This document shows, piece after piece, positions 22,015 to 32,200 of a stretch of DNA of 64,000 bases. Position 1 is the stretch's first letter, and the number at the start of each line of letters is the position of its first letter. The stretch comes from Annulohypoxylon bovei var. microspora (taxonomy: Eukaryota > Ascomycota > Sordariomycetes > Xylariales > Hypoxylaceae). The stretch spans positions 62,001 to 126,000 of the forward strand of contig MU405307.1 of assembly GCA_022836615.1 (NCBI GenBank). Reading direction: 5' to 3'. Position numbers and translations under genes: made by a program. A model generated the notes under the pieces. The model worked only from the letters and a program-made list of their open reading frames with translations. It was not told the origin of the DNA and ran no database searches.

Positions 22015-23715
22015 ATGGAAATCCAAAGACGCTTGAGGGCTAACCAGTTCATAAACAGTCTAGCTCTAAAGTCACATTTTAGACTCGAACCAGTACCTAG
22101 ACTATCTCAGAACTATCTTGCTATTATGCCTCGTGGTGAATGGCGCGGTCGGCCCCGCAACTCATCTTTGGGAAATCCAACTCCAGGTCCACGAGCATCA
22201 CAGCAATCACAACAGTGGTCAAGTAATCTTTCCGATAACGGATCGGCCCGTATGAGCCCAACTCCCTCATTTTCTTCTCTGCCATCAGTCTCGGTCCACC
22301 AGCGGTCTTTCTCATATGCAGGTTTGCCATCTGGATATAGGAGTAGTGGAGATGCTTCTCCTAGCCCTCTATCCCCATTGCTGCGACGGGAGCTTGGGAC
22401 TCAAGTCAGCAAGGATCATGATATCAAAGTCGACGCAGCTACTCTAGCAAAACGGAATTTTAGCGAATCGGCCCTCTCGTCTTATCAAGCTCAAGGATCA
22501 GACGCACCGACAAAATTAACTGCGAATGAATTTGAATCAGCCAAATTCTCATATTACAAGCACCGGCTTGACAAATACACAGATTCGAAAGAGAAGGAGT
22601 TGGAATGTCACACGAATGCCCTTCTTCATCTCAAGGAAGTTTTCTACGGAGAGACCCCCGCAATTGCCAGGAATGACTATAATAAGCAGTTTCAAGCCTT
22701 GCTGACTTCTATTCTCGACACTAAAGCCACCCTAGTTGCACTCAAGGAACAGAGTGCAAAGATGGTTGGGTTCATGATCGACAACGAGCGTTTTCAGTCA
22801 GAGGAAGAAACCAATGATTGGAGTTTGATTGATTCCATCATCCGCCTCTACAAAGAGCCCGCAGGCGCGCAGCAATCAATCAAGATGCCTCCGCGAACAC
22901 CAGATGTACAGGAAAGATATAGGAGACGAGCGATCAAAGCATACGATACTGAAGTGGCGCCAATGAAATTTTGGTGCGTGATTTCGGGGACCGCTATTAA
23001 TCCATCTATGCTACGGGTTGCGCATATCGTGCCTCAAAATGTCGGCGAGGTACACGCTAATTACCTCTTCGGCGAGGCTGCTGATAAACGTATCGGTCAC
23101 CTTATGAGCCCCCAAAATAGCCTTCCTATCTTCACCCCTTACGAGGAACTCCTTGACAGTGCTCGAATCGCCATCGTCCCCGAAAACCTTGACAGCACCC
23201 GCGAGATTGATTGGAAGGTCGTAGTCCTTGACCCAACTTTTCTCGAAGAAGACTCCGTCTATAGTCTGCCTTGGGGGAAACAACTAGATGGTCTCAGTCT
23301 CAAATTCCGGAATGACTTTCGACCCAAGGCAAGATATCTATATTTTTCCTTCGTTGTCAATGCATTGCGAAGGCAGAGATGCAACGCACCTGGTTGGTGG
23401 GACACCATTCACTCACATCTTGATGCTCCCATGTGGGCAACTCCTGGAGAATGGATTCGCACTTCAACATTGAGAAGACTATCGCGACGCATGGGACACG
23501 CTATGGATTTTCATAATCCTTTAGACACTGTAACAGACCATGGATCACCGGAGGTGAATGATGAGAATCTTCTACAAGACACAGTCATAGCTGATAAATT
23601 CGATACCAATGTCTTCGAGACTCTTTGCGAGGGGGAAACTGACGAAGATGGACATGATTGGAGTGAGGATGAGGTATGCGAAGAAGATGGTTGTGTCTTT
23701 ACGGATGATGTCTAG
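22015..23715 (+). CDS. HNH_2-domain fungal protein
   Basis: 566 residues from ATG 22015; the frame continues upstream only to a TTG. A second in-frame ATG at 22126 (MPRGEWRGRPRN) is an equally plausible start. Residues about 50-130 are Ser/Pro-rich and disordered; 170-260 are helical and charged. The domain CVISGTAINPSMLRVAHIVPQ (about 320-341, with His337 and Pro) followed by SPQNSLPIF resembles the fungal HNH_2 family (PF13391), a likely metal-dependent nuclease fold found in many lineage-specific fungal proteins. The C-terminus is very acidic. Catalysis is not shown, because only one of the usual histidines is obvious. It lies alone at the edge of a gene desert, which is typical of accessory genes. 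Confidence 0.7.
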   Translation: MEIQRRLRANQFINSLALKSHFRLEPVPRLSQNYLAIMPRGEWRGRPRNSSLGNPTPGPRASQQSQQWSSNLSDNGSARMSPTPSFSSLPSVSVHQRSFSYAGLPSGYRSSGDASPSPLSPLLRRELGTQVSKDHDIKVDAATLAKRNFSESALSSYQAQGSDAPTKLTANEFESAKFSYYKHRLDKYTDSKEKELECHTNALLHLKEVFYGETPAIARNDYNKQFQALLTSILDTKATLVALKEQSAKMVGFMIDNERFQSEEETNDWSLIDSIIRLYKEPAGAQQSIKMPPRTPDVQERYRRRAIKAYDTEVAPMKFWCVISGTAINPSMLRVAHIVPQNVGEVHANYLFGEAADKRIGHLMSPQNSLPIFTPYEELLDSARIAIVPENLDSTREIDWKVVVLDPTFLEEDSVYSLPWGKQLDGLSLKFRNDFRPKARYLYFSFVVNALRRQRCNAPGWWDTIHSHLDAPMWATPGEWIRTSTLRRLSRRMGHAMDFHNPLDTVTDHGSPEVNDENLLQDTVIADKFDTNVFETLCEGETDEDGHDWSEDEVCEEDGCVFTDDV

Positions 23716-24074
23716 ATGAGGGATTTTCTGCTTGAGTGCTTGTCAGGTCATTTGTACTCGAGTTTATTCTACATTGAGGTCTATTCCACGCATGAACTAC
23801 TTCTCTCGTAGACGAGTCTTTCAGCCTTAAGGCCCTTAGGCACTTAATTAACTAATTTATAAAACAAGGTTGTTTGCGATAGTGTCTTTTTACATCTTAA
23901 AATCTCTAGTATGGTTATCATTGACAGGTAATATTTAACAACTGAATGTTTCGCTTATAGTGACTCTAGTTGTATCGCACCCAACTTCTACACGTCAAGT
24001 GACAATCCTATGCCTATTTCACACTCCGGGGGAGGGAGGGAGGGCTTATTCCACCCCTCCGGCACACTGCGAGT
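23716..24074. other. Convergent intergenic region
   Basis: Separates the 3' ends of the HNH_2 gene and the NAD synthetase gene. Nothing was recognised apart from a GGGAGGGAGGG run near 24030. Confidence 0.6.
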
Positions 24075-27047
24075 CTATTTCTTCGCCATACGCTTCTCAA
24101 TCTTCTCTAGTTCCCAATCGATCTTCTTAAATGACCACGACTTCCAGAACGAAGGATACAAGAACGGTCGGAGGTCGAACCGGTTATCATCTGGAGAATA
24201 AGGGTTGCAATGCAAAGCGGGTGTGAGAGTCGTCATTTTGTGGCGGTTGATGGCGTAGAAGTGGAAGAAGCGTTTGACCTTTTCTGCTACCTGGGCGGGC
24301 GTATACTCAGGGGCATCATCGTCGGGACCCTTGACACGATCGGCGCTCCAATCGTGGACAAGACGTTGGAACATGGCGAAAGGTCCCAACTTGTTTTCCT
24401 TACGCAGACGCCCAAAGATTGTGAGTTCGTCATAAGTCATTCCCATATCTGCTTCGTCGCTCTGGACGTATGTTTCTGTCAGAGGCTCAAGCTCCGCGGT
24501 CGGCGTGGCGGTTAGGAAATCGTGCAGACATGGTAAATTGAAGCTTTTCTCGGCCCATGCAATAAAACGTTTCAAATCGGCTTCTACATGGCAATGATGG
24601 TTAGTATTGACCCTTTATAGTATAATAAAAATGGGGGGTGTGTCAAGAATTGAGGACTATGATTTATAGCTAGGTAGAACTGAAGAGAACAACTATAAAC
24701 CAACTAAAATAGTAGACAGTGAAAATAGGGGCACTTACTGTCAATAGAACCAATTGGGTTAATGTCGGCACTAGATCCAATGAAAGTAAGTGATTGTTAA
24801 ATAAAAAGTAGGTTAGGTGTAGGAGAATTCCAGGGAATAGGTCAATGGTCGAGCAAAGGACAGAGTGCTGTTCCCGCAACAGGAAAAGAAACTTGTATAC
24901 GGACCTTGAACAGTCATATCTTGGAAGAGTGTTAGCATTATAACGAGAAGTTGTAATCAGGGCCGAGAACATACTTCGTCAGGTAGCCGCGAAGAGATTC
25001 TCCAACGTTCGCGCTTCCAAGAATAAGCAAACTCCCTCCCCCAGGTCTATTTCGAGCAGTCGGCAAGATTTGTCCAAATTCATAGGCCGTAACCATACGA
25101 ATTCTTGCTTGGAGACATTGTAATGTGAGGTTCTCCTGGTTGCTGCCACCGTGAACCTTGAATTTCGGTTCGAAGTCCAGTGTGTTGACGATAAGGGCCT
25201 TCTGGGCATTGTATATATCATCAATGTCTAGATTGACATGGTAACTGCCTATAGCTTCCGCGAGGTCTTTAGCTCGCTGTCTCGTCTCACGAGAACTCTG
25301 CGCCTTCATGCCCATGTAGATGGTCGAGAATATCTGGTTGCAAAGCTCTTGCGGTGTCTCAGGAAGAACATCCTCGCCCTTATACTTAGCGATTCTCTTG
25401 ACGTCCTCGATCACCTGAGCATTTCCGTCCTTGACAGCATCCATCACGATACGGCACATAGACTATAGTAGCATGTGTTAGCAATTGCTCCTAAAAATCT
25501 TATCTGGAGGGGAAATTATGTCCTAAGAGCAGCAACGTGAGATAAATCGAGACTTAGAACGTTTCTTCTCACGGAACAATCTTTAAATGGAAAATAAAAA
25601 CTGCCAGATGCATACGTAGACGATAGTTGCCGTAGCGCAAGAATCTATGCCCCCTTTTACGTTATGCGGGTCAGTCAAGTATGCAAATAAGGGAAGAGAG
25701 GTGTCACAACACGCACCGCTCAGAGGAACTAGATACCCTGCTACACCGGACCGCCTCAGATAATCCCAGAGGTAGCAGCCTGCGGAGAGGGCAACTTCTT
25801 CTTCTACGGTATGGTACCGCGGCTTTATCGGTGGCGATGGACGCTTTCCAACGTCGAAATCGTCCTCTTCCGAACTGAGCTCAAACGCGGTCTGGATACG
25901 TCTGTACTTGGCGTTGGAGCTGGCAGCCTGTAGGCCTCGAGAGATAGCCGACCGGTAGGCCCGGACTTCCTCTAAATCTACCGTCGCTGTTATCACCTCA
26001 ACGTCGTTGAGGCTAAATTGTGAACCTTGGGCAACAATATTTCCGTTCACGATGACCATGGCTGAGCCATCATAATATAACCGGTCGCCGTCACAACCCT
26101 CTGTGGCCACGTTAGCGCCTAACTATGTAATCGTAATTCGGCAAAGTTACGTTGGTTGGCGTAGAGATAGACGCCTAAACCATAGGTGAAAGTTAGCATA
26201 TTTCATAAAAGATTGGTGCCAAGATAAGGGGAGCTAAGCAATTCATACTAACCTCCACACTTTCTCGTAGCCTCCATTATGAGTTGGAGCCGAGTTTCAA
26301 GTTTCTGAAGTTCGAAATGCGAGCCACTAGAGTTGGTGATTATTTCCACGCCGTCGAGACTCATGGGGATATGGGGTGCTGCAGGAGTGAAGAGCTCCTC
26401 GCAAGTCTCTGCGCCCATGCAAGTGTCGGGGGTGGAAATAACAGCATCACCGAATGGTACATGCATGGCCCCCTGAATTTCTTGAAGCATGCGAGGGAGA
26501 TGATAGTCTTCGACCCCTTGAGGGTGCATCCACGGGGTAAAGAATCTCATTTCCCTGTAGTTTCCGTCATTTGCTAGCCACATCTTGGGTCTGATCATGA
26601 GGATCTTGGAGTTGAGGCATATGACCCTGCAGTTGAACCGTTGGTTCCGATGTTGGATAGGCATGCCTATATCCAATAGTATACCGCCGCAGCTCTCATC
26701 AAGTAGGATTCGCCTAAGCATCTCCAAGGAGTGTAGGTAGAGGTCCTGCTCCATCAGATGATCGAGACATCCATAGCCGCATATCTCCAACTAAGATACT
26801 TTGAGTCAAGAAGGGGGGAGGAAACAACATGAAGTGGTTGCTCACCTCCGGACCAACACGTAACCGTGCACCAGCCGCTTTGGCTTTTTGTATGCTCTCG
26901 ATGATACGCTGAGCATTTCCCTCCCACTATGATATTCTGTTCTCAGTCCTGCTACGGGCTAAAAGCTGTCGTCTTCGGTAGTAAAATACTTACATCGAGT
27001 GCCCATTGGTTTAGTGAGCAAGTCGCAACAGTTACGAGATGGCCCAT
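24075..27047 (-). CDS. QNS1: Glutamine-dependent NAD+ synthetase
   Basis: Ten exons by my reading: 26994-27047, 26846-26926, 26253-26790, 26151-26174, 25717-26100, 25616-25653, 24975-25462, 24905-24919, 24739-24770, 24075-24583; 720 residues, every junction in phase. The N-terminal nitrilase/amidase domain has the triad Glu45 (GPELEICGYG), Lys114 (MIRPK) and Cys175 (ETCEEL); the C-terminal synthetase domain has the PP-loop SGGIDS (360-365), YLTKYDCSSADINPIGS and DNRFDLRPFLYPSFW. It converts deamido-NAD+ plus glutamine and ATP to NAD+, the last step of cytosolic NAD synthesis. The PP-loop appears only after removing a 63-nt GTGCGT...AAAG intron; YDCSS appears only through a 15-nt exon. NVDE, usual in this family, reads NVGE here. 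Its 5' end faces the regulator gene's 3' end. Confidence 0.9.
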
Positions 27048-27508
27048 CCTGACAGAGTCTGGAGAATTGAAAGTCGGTTGAAAGTCACAACTACTTCAAA
27101 TGTTGTTGTTGTTGTTGTTGTTGTTTAGTGAAGCGATCAAATGGGATACGGCAATTACATAACGTTTAGCATTGTCTAAAGAGGTTGTAACCCCTCACAG
27201 TGTAACTGGCACATGCTTCAGATATGTGCATGCCTCCACCTCCACGTAAGGAAGGTACAGAATTGATGATAAAGTGCGACCAGCACTGTGAGGGGTATTT
27301 CACATCTCCCCGGGAGGAAAAGCTTATTTTATGTATGTGCCCACAACATTGAACATTGAAGCGAAGCTTCAAGGTTCTTCCCATTTAGTTAGATTGACAA
27401 GGTAGTTACGGTCCTAGATAAGCCGACTTATGAACTTTCAACTTAAAGGGGTAACTGACTTAGATGTTTTCTTCAAAGAACATCTACCACTTTCTAAAAC
27501 TACATACC
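27048..27508. other. Upstream region of the NAD synthetase gene
   Basis: Promoter side of the NAD synthetase gene and 3' side of the regulator gene. It contains a (GTT)n run at 27101-27125. No gene was seen. Confidence 0.55.
27101..27125. repeat. (GTT)n microsatellite
   Basis: About eight GTT units, some 55 bp upstream of the NAD synthetase ATG. Confidence 0.85.
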
Positions 27509-29074
27509 TCATTGTTCGGGCATAAGGCCGACTATCGCTGACCACCAAGCTCCGAATTTATACTCTTCTATGATATCAGTATAGTCAGGTTGGTTCAGAG
27601 TTTCTCGCCAGATATCCGTCGTTGCTAGTGTCGCTCTGGCGACTACCAATTTCTGACAAATATAAAACGATGCCCACCTGTTGGTCAGCGAAGTATCCTT
27701 TTCTAACCTCACCATCCGTGTCGCATGAGTCACGGCTTCATCCTCCAAGACTTCTATGAGGCCCGTCGATATTGCGCTCATCAGCCTAGAACAAACGATA
27801 AAAAGCCCGTAACAGGTTGCCAGAAGTTCGCTCCGGATATCTTCACTAGGTGCCGGGATCTCTCCACGAGGCGGCGCCACCAACGTGATCGAGTCATATT
27901 CTGCATGCCACTGTAAGAGTTCTCTTCGGTAGTCTCTAAGCCTCTTCCTTAGCTGTTCTAGACTAGATATTTCCTTAATATCACGTGTGCTCACTAGGAT
28001 GCGAACGTCCCGCACCAGTCGGGGCCCTTTGACCATTATACACGATAGAGATATAGCTAACTGGCTTCTTGACGAGAATGGTTCAGTCGTGATGACGAAG
28101 GATTGGAACATTTCCTGCCAAGAATCTTCTTCGAAGCAGCACGGCTCGTTGCTTCGCAAACACTCATGTGTCTAGGGTTATCCGTTAGAGTTCTACAACG
28201 CGGCATGAGTTTCCCTCAGGACAGAACTGACGATGGAGGTAGTCATGGAGAGCATGAGTCTGATGTCAAAATCTGACACGAAACTCTCCGGTCCCCTTGC
28301 GCGGATTAGGCGATATGCGCCGGCGGTATGAAGCGCCCAGGCATCCTGACGAGTGAAGTATAGGAGCTTGAGGGAAACCGGGTAGGTAAGCAGAAGCTTC
28401 AGAAGTAGGTTGTGTCTGCATACCTCGAATAAGCTTAAAAGATTGACGGCACACAGCACATCAGGTCGATTCCTCTCCTCGAGGTTATCGACCGCCTTCT
28501 GGAGACTGCGTAGCGCGGTGACATACTGTCGAGACTCTGGCTCGTCGAATGGTCGGTACGACGGTGCTAAAACCCTTTTGGCTCGAATCGCTACACAACG
28601 AAGTGCTTCGTCGAGATACGGACTACATCCATATCTACTAGCGACGCAGTGGAGATATGATTGCGGTCGGCGGCCAACTAAACCATTGATGCAATCTCGC
28701 TGGCTTGCAAGGATAGCGCATGCTGTCCAGCCACACTGAATTTCCGTCAAAGCCGATAGATCAAGAATGTGTATTCCAATTTCTGCGGCCAACAACTCCA
28801 CGCCACTTAACGGCATGGGCGGGCTGATTTTCGTGGCTGCGGGAACCTGCGTTGGCGGCTCGGACACGGCAAGTGGTGTACTAGATATCACCAGATTTCT
28901 CTGGTTGGTCAAGAGATTCTCGGGAACCTGACGCAAGTTTCGTTTTCCCCACGTGCCGGTCTTCCTTCTCGAAGCAGCAGTTGCTTTCATCGCGTGAGAA
29001 CGAACCTTGATACGTGTTTCGTCAGTACCATGACGATCCTTGCTCAGGTCGATCCATTCGATATCTACGTTCAT
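27509..29074 (-). CDS. Fungal transcription-factor-like regulator lacking a zinc cluster
   Basis: Two exons, 28232-29074 and 27509-28171, joined by a 60-nt GTCAGT...CTAAC...CCTAG intron in phase 0, giving 501 residues. The N-terminus (IEWIDLSKD, then KVRSHAMKATAASRRK) is the basic opening seen in a large family of fungal proteins annotated as C6-like regulators; the remainder is helical with the DALR.. and LLLL..YP patterns of a fungal-specific transcription-factor domain (Fungal_trans_2 type). No Cys6 zinc cluster is present, so direct DNA binding is not supported. Without this intron the frame would stop 13 codons later. It is transcribed divergently from a beta-carbonic anhydrase gene and lies upstream of the NAD synthetase gene on the same strand; regulation of either is only a hypothesis. 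Confidence 0.75.
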
Positions 29075-29800
29075 TCCGAGTTAGATGGGACAAGTTAGAT
29101 GGGACACTTGAGTTGGTCACTAGTAAGTGACGAAGGAGAAAGAGAAGACATTCTTCTCGTCTCTAGTTCGATGTAAGACAGTATATGAGCTTTCCATAAC
29201 TAGAAAATGCTCAAGCAATTAGGATTTGACGAAGAGCTGACACGCTCTGACCAGGTACATATGCAGGTAGCCATGCATGCCGATCTAGTTTGGTGGGCCA
29301 GACACCCCAGACCAGGGTTCCGTTTTCTATTTGTGGTTTGGCGTCATCTACGTTACATATCTCCAATGTGGCGTCTTGCGATGTGCCAAACAGAGAACTC
29401 TCGGGACCTAATACTGCCTAGGTACCCTACGTATAATCTAAATTTGAACTACACGATGCTGACGTGACGTAGGCGATAGGGCACATAGTTAACATGACCG
29501 TTCTAAACAAGCAAATTCCGAATATGGGCATTGCAATGAAGCATACCTCTTAAAGACTTAGCTAGTCGCTAGAGTGGTGCACAATGCACATTAACTAAAT
29601 CACCATTGAAGGAAGAGATATAGAAATCCGGTGGTGTTATTTGTAATGCGAGAGGGTTCGCATAGGCTATAAAAGGTAGGTACGCGCTCCCTACCTATCT
29701 AGATTGAAGCAGAAGTGTGTAGAGACTACAACACAAATTATTAATTGTTCAATCATTTTACGACGAGTTTATTTCGCCTTGCTACCTTCAGTTTTCGAAC
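29075..29800. promoter_or_regulatory. Divergent promoter region, regulator / carbonic anhydrase
   Basis: About 0.7 kb between the two start codons. Near the regulator start GATGGGACA(A/C) is duplicated around 29085-29106, and on the carbonic anhydrase side there is a TATA box. An 86-codon frame at 29207 resembles nothing known. Confidence 0.5.
29668..29675 (+). promoter_or_regulatory. TATA box of the carbonic anhydrase gene
   Basis: TATAAAAG about 130 bp upstream of the ATG, a near-consensus TATA element in a plausible position. Confidence 0.5.
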
Positions 29801-30642
29801 ATGTCTTCAAACTCACACGTTGCAAAACTTCTCGCTAGAAACCTGTATGAAGACTCGATAATGTTTGTGCAAAGTCGGAGAAGTTGACGTAATATCAGAA
29901 ACCATGCGAAGACGCACACTCCTTCTCCCATCATAGCAGATGTTCCAGTCGAGGGAAGAGCTCACACCTTGATATGTATGTCGATCCAGTACACAATTTG
30001 TGGCATATTGGTGTAGATGCTGATAGTAGCATCAAGTTTGCTGTGCGGACGGTAGAGTCGACCCAGCAGCTGTGCTCGGGTTGAAACTCACAGGTATTTT
30101 TCGCCATTTGAAATCAATATTAACTGCATTCAATAGACCGAACTAACATCGCCATACTGCAGATGCCGTTGTCATTCGAAATGCTGGGTGTGGAATGCCG
30201 CGGATGATCAACGATTTTCTCATCCTCGACGAAGTTCTGGACTTGAAAGAAGTTTTAATAATTTCACACACGGGTATGAATTTAAGAAGTTTGATACATG
30301 AAATGGTAAAAGATTTTAACACTGAGCGATTGTAGATTGCGGTTTAACCCACGTACAAGATGTCACTATCCGTGAGAATCTGAAGAAAAGAGCCCTTGGT
30401 CGAGATGAAGAAATCGACAATCTACACTTTGGAGCCTTCACAGAGTAAGCTTCTAGCCATACCCACTCCCCGTAGAAATGCCCTCGGATACCTAGCTCAC
30501 AACTTGCAGTAATTTCGCCCGAGTCATAAGCGACGTGCAGTACTTTAGGACTCACCCTCTAGTACGAAAGGAGCTTTTCAACCATACTTTTGGGGCAGTC
30601 TACGATATAGAATCAGGAAAGCTGACCAAGGTCGATGTCTAG
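29801..30642 (+). CDS. Beta-carbonic anhydrase, six exons
   Basis: Exons 29801-29844, 29899-29975, 30037-30093, 30163-30273, 30336-30444, 30510-30642; introns of 54-69 nt, all GT-AG and all in phase, giving 176 residues. The zinc-site motifs are complete: Cys43-Ala-Asp45-Gly-Arg47 (CCADGRVDP), then LGLKLTDAVVIRNAG, then His95-Thr-Asp-Cys98 (SHTDCG). The length fits the short fungal/mycobacterial beta class. It hydrates CO2 to bicarbonate with Zn bound by two Cys and one His. No targeting signal is obvious, so a cytosolic location is inferred. Read without splicing, the first exon runs into a TGA, which would make it look broken; the GTATGA...TCAG intron removes it and restores the frame. Its last exon ends GAVYDIESGKLTKV, the usual C-terminal hairpin of the family. 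Confidence 0.88.
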
Positions 30643-32200
30643 GTATCCTACGTTATTAGATAACTGCCTACCTAGGCACATGTGTAACTATCTCTGAAAC
30701 TCTCTAATCCTACAATTACGCCTAGTTTCCATTATTCATCATTCGATTGCATGTAGATACCCAAGTACGTTCAGGAACAGTACAGGGATGCTATCCATTC
30801 TCTACTATACGAAAGGCCTGGATATTATTTCGAATATATTGCCTCATTAGGGGATTAGGTACTGTGGTGTCAGGCCGAAGTTTTTTGACCCTGTCAAGTA
30901 TCTTACAGGCGTGGCACAGGCCAACGGAACGGAAATATCTAACGGAGGCTGTTGAAATGTATCTTTTCTTACCCTTGTTCGACCCTTGCGATCGCCAAGA
31001 ATACACGACTAGCTCAAAAAACTTACCCCTATGACCACAGTATACGAAGCAACGAATCAGGATCTGAAATATATTTCGAACCTACCATTGAAGATCTCAA
31101 GGGCGTTGTTATTTTATCCGATACAATCTCATAATAGTCTGGGGTTGTACAATATATGCAGCTTAAGAAATTACCTATTAACATGCTGACATGCTGACAT
31201 GCTGACATGGTAGTCGGTCCGGCTGGCTAGCATACTATTATATAGCAGAATAGCGTCAAGATAAATGGAGCATGTGCTAATATTACTGTATTAGACTGTG
31301 CTAGTCTCATGTAATTAGCATCCATTGCCAGATATGATGCGTGTAAGTTACCCACGTAAGTGATCAAGGGAATAACTCAGTGTATAGTGCAATACAGTAA
31401 ATTTAACTTGATTATGAAATGACATCGTTTAAACTAGCAAAAGTAATGTAGAAATGTACAACTATTTACTTTTATATGAAAATTATGAAGAATTTAATTC
31501 AGATTGCTACCCCTTAAAAGTTGAGTCAACTCGGAATGTGACCCTCTTTTTGGAGTATGATTTCTATTTTTAGTACGTTGCTCTCAGCCGCATTCGTTTA
31601 ATTTTGTTCTTATGTTGTGTTAAGATATGAGATGTAATGCGTGCAATACTTGATGGCAATGGTTGATGTTTTGTTTAGAGGTGATCGAGTATATTCTGGC
31701 CACTCTCATGATCTAAACTTTTGGTATTTTCCCCGATTCTATGAACGTAACTATATTTTTCTCATACTTGAACCAAAAGAGCCTCGAGTTATTCACGGTA
31801 GATTCTCAGGATCTAGATATCCACCTACCAGATCCGGTAAGAGAATCCCCGCAATGCCATTGGACTAGACCTCAATCCCTGACGCCCTCGACGCCGTGCC
31901 ATCAAATAAATCTGTATGTAGGTAGGTACCTATGTATGTAACAGTATGTAAGAAAAGTCGCCCTCCCGTTCCACACCGGGCTCCGCGAGGTTACATTCTA
32001 GGAATGGCGTCTCATTGTTTCTGTATAGGTGAACGATCCGAGAAATACCTAGCGAACAAACGCAGTTACTTAAAACCTTCCATCCCCATGCTCGTCTTGA
32101 TAAATCGTCTAGATGGATAGGTAGATGACTAAAAAGCTTACCGAGTCTATGCTAGCAACAAAGCTACTGTCCGTTTAATATATCTACCTAGCTAGATATA
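30643..32200. other. Intergenic region, AT-rich
   Basis: Between the carbonic anhydrase and GH30 genes. Short frames only (for example 30747 and 31641), none recognised. Contains an ACATGCTG triplet repeat and TAGGTAGG motifs near 31920. Confidence 0.55.
31181..31204. repeat. Tandem repeat, 8-bp unit ACATGCTG
   Basis: Three perfect copies followed by ACATGG. Confidence 0.85.

Noticed and set aside
25654..25716. Apparent 21-residue insertion in the NAD synthetase PP-loop
   Set aside because: Not taken as a real protein insertion: the segment has intron signals, and removing it restores SGGIDS exactly. Kept only as a possible retention event.
29801..29898. Carbonic anhydrase as a pseudogene because of an early TGA
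   Set aside because: A 54-nt GTATGA...TCAG intron removes the stop and keeps the frame; all downstream motifs are intact.
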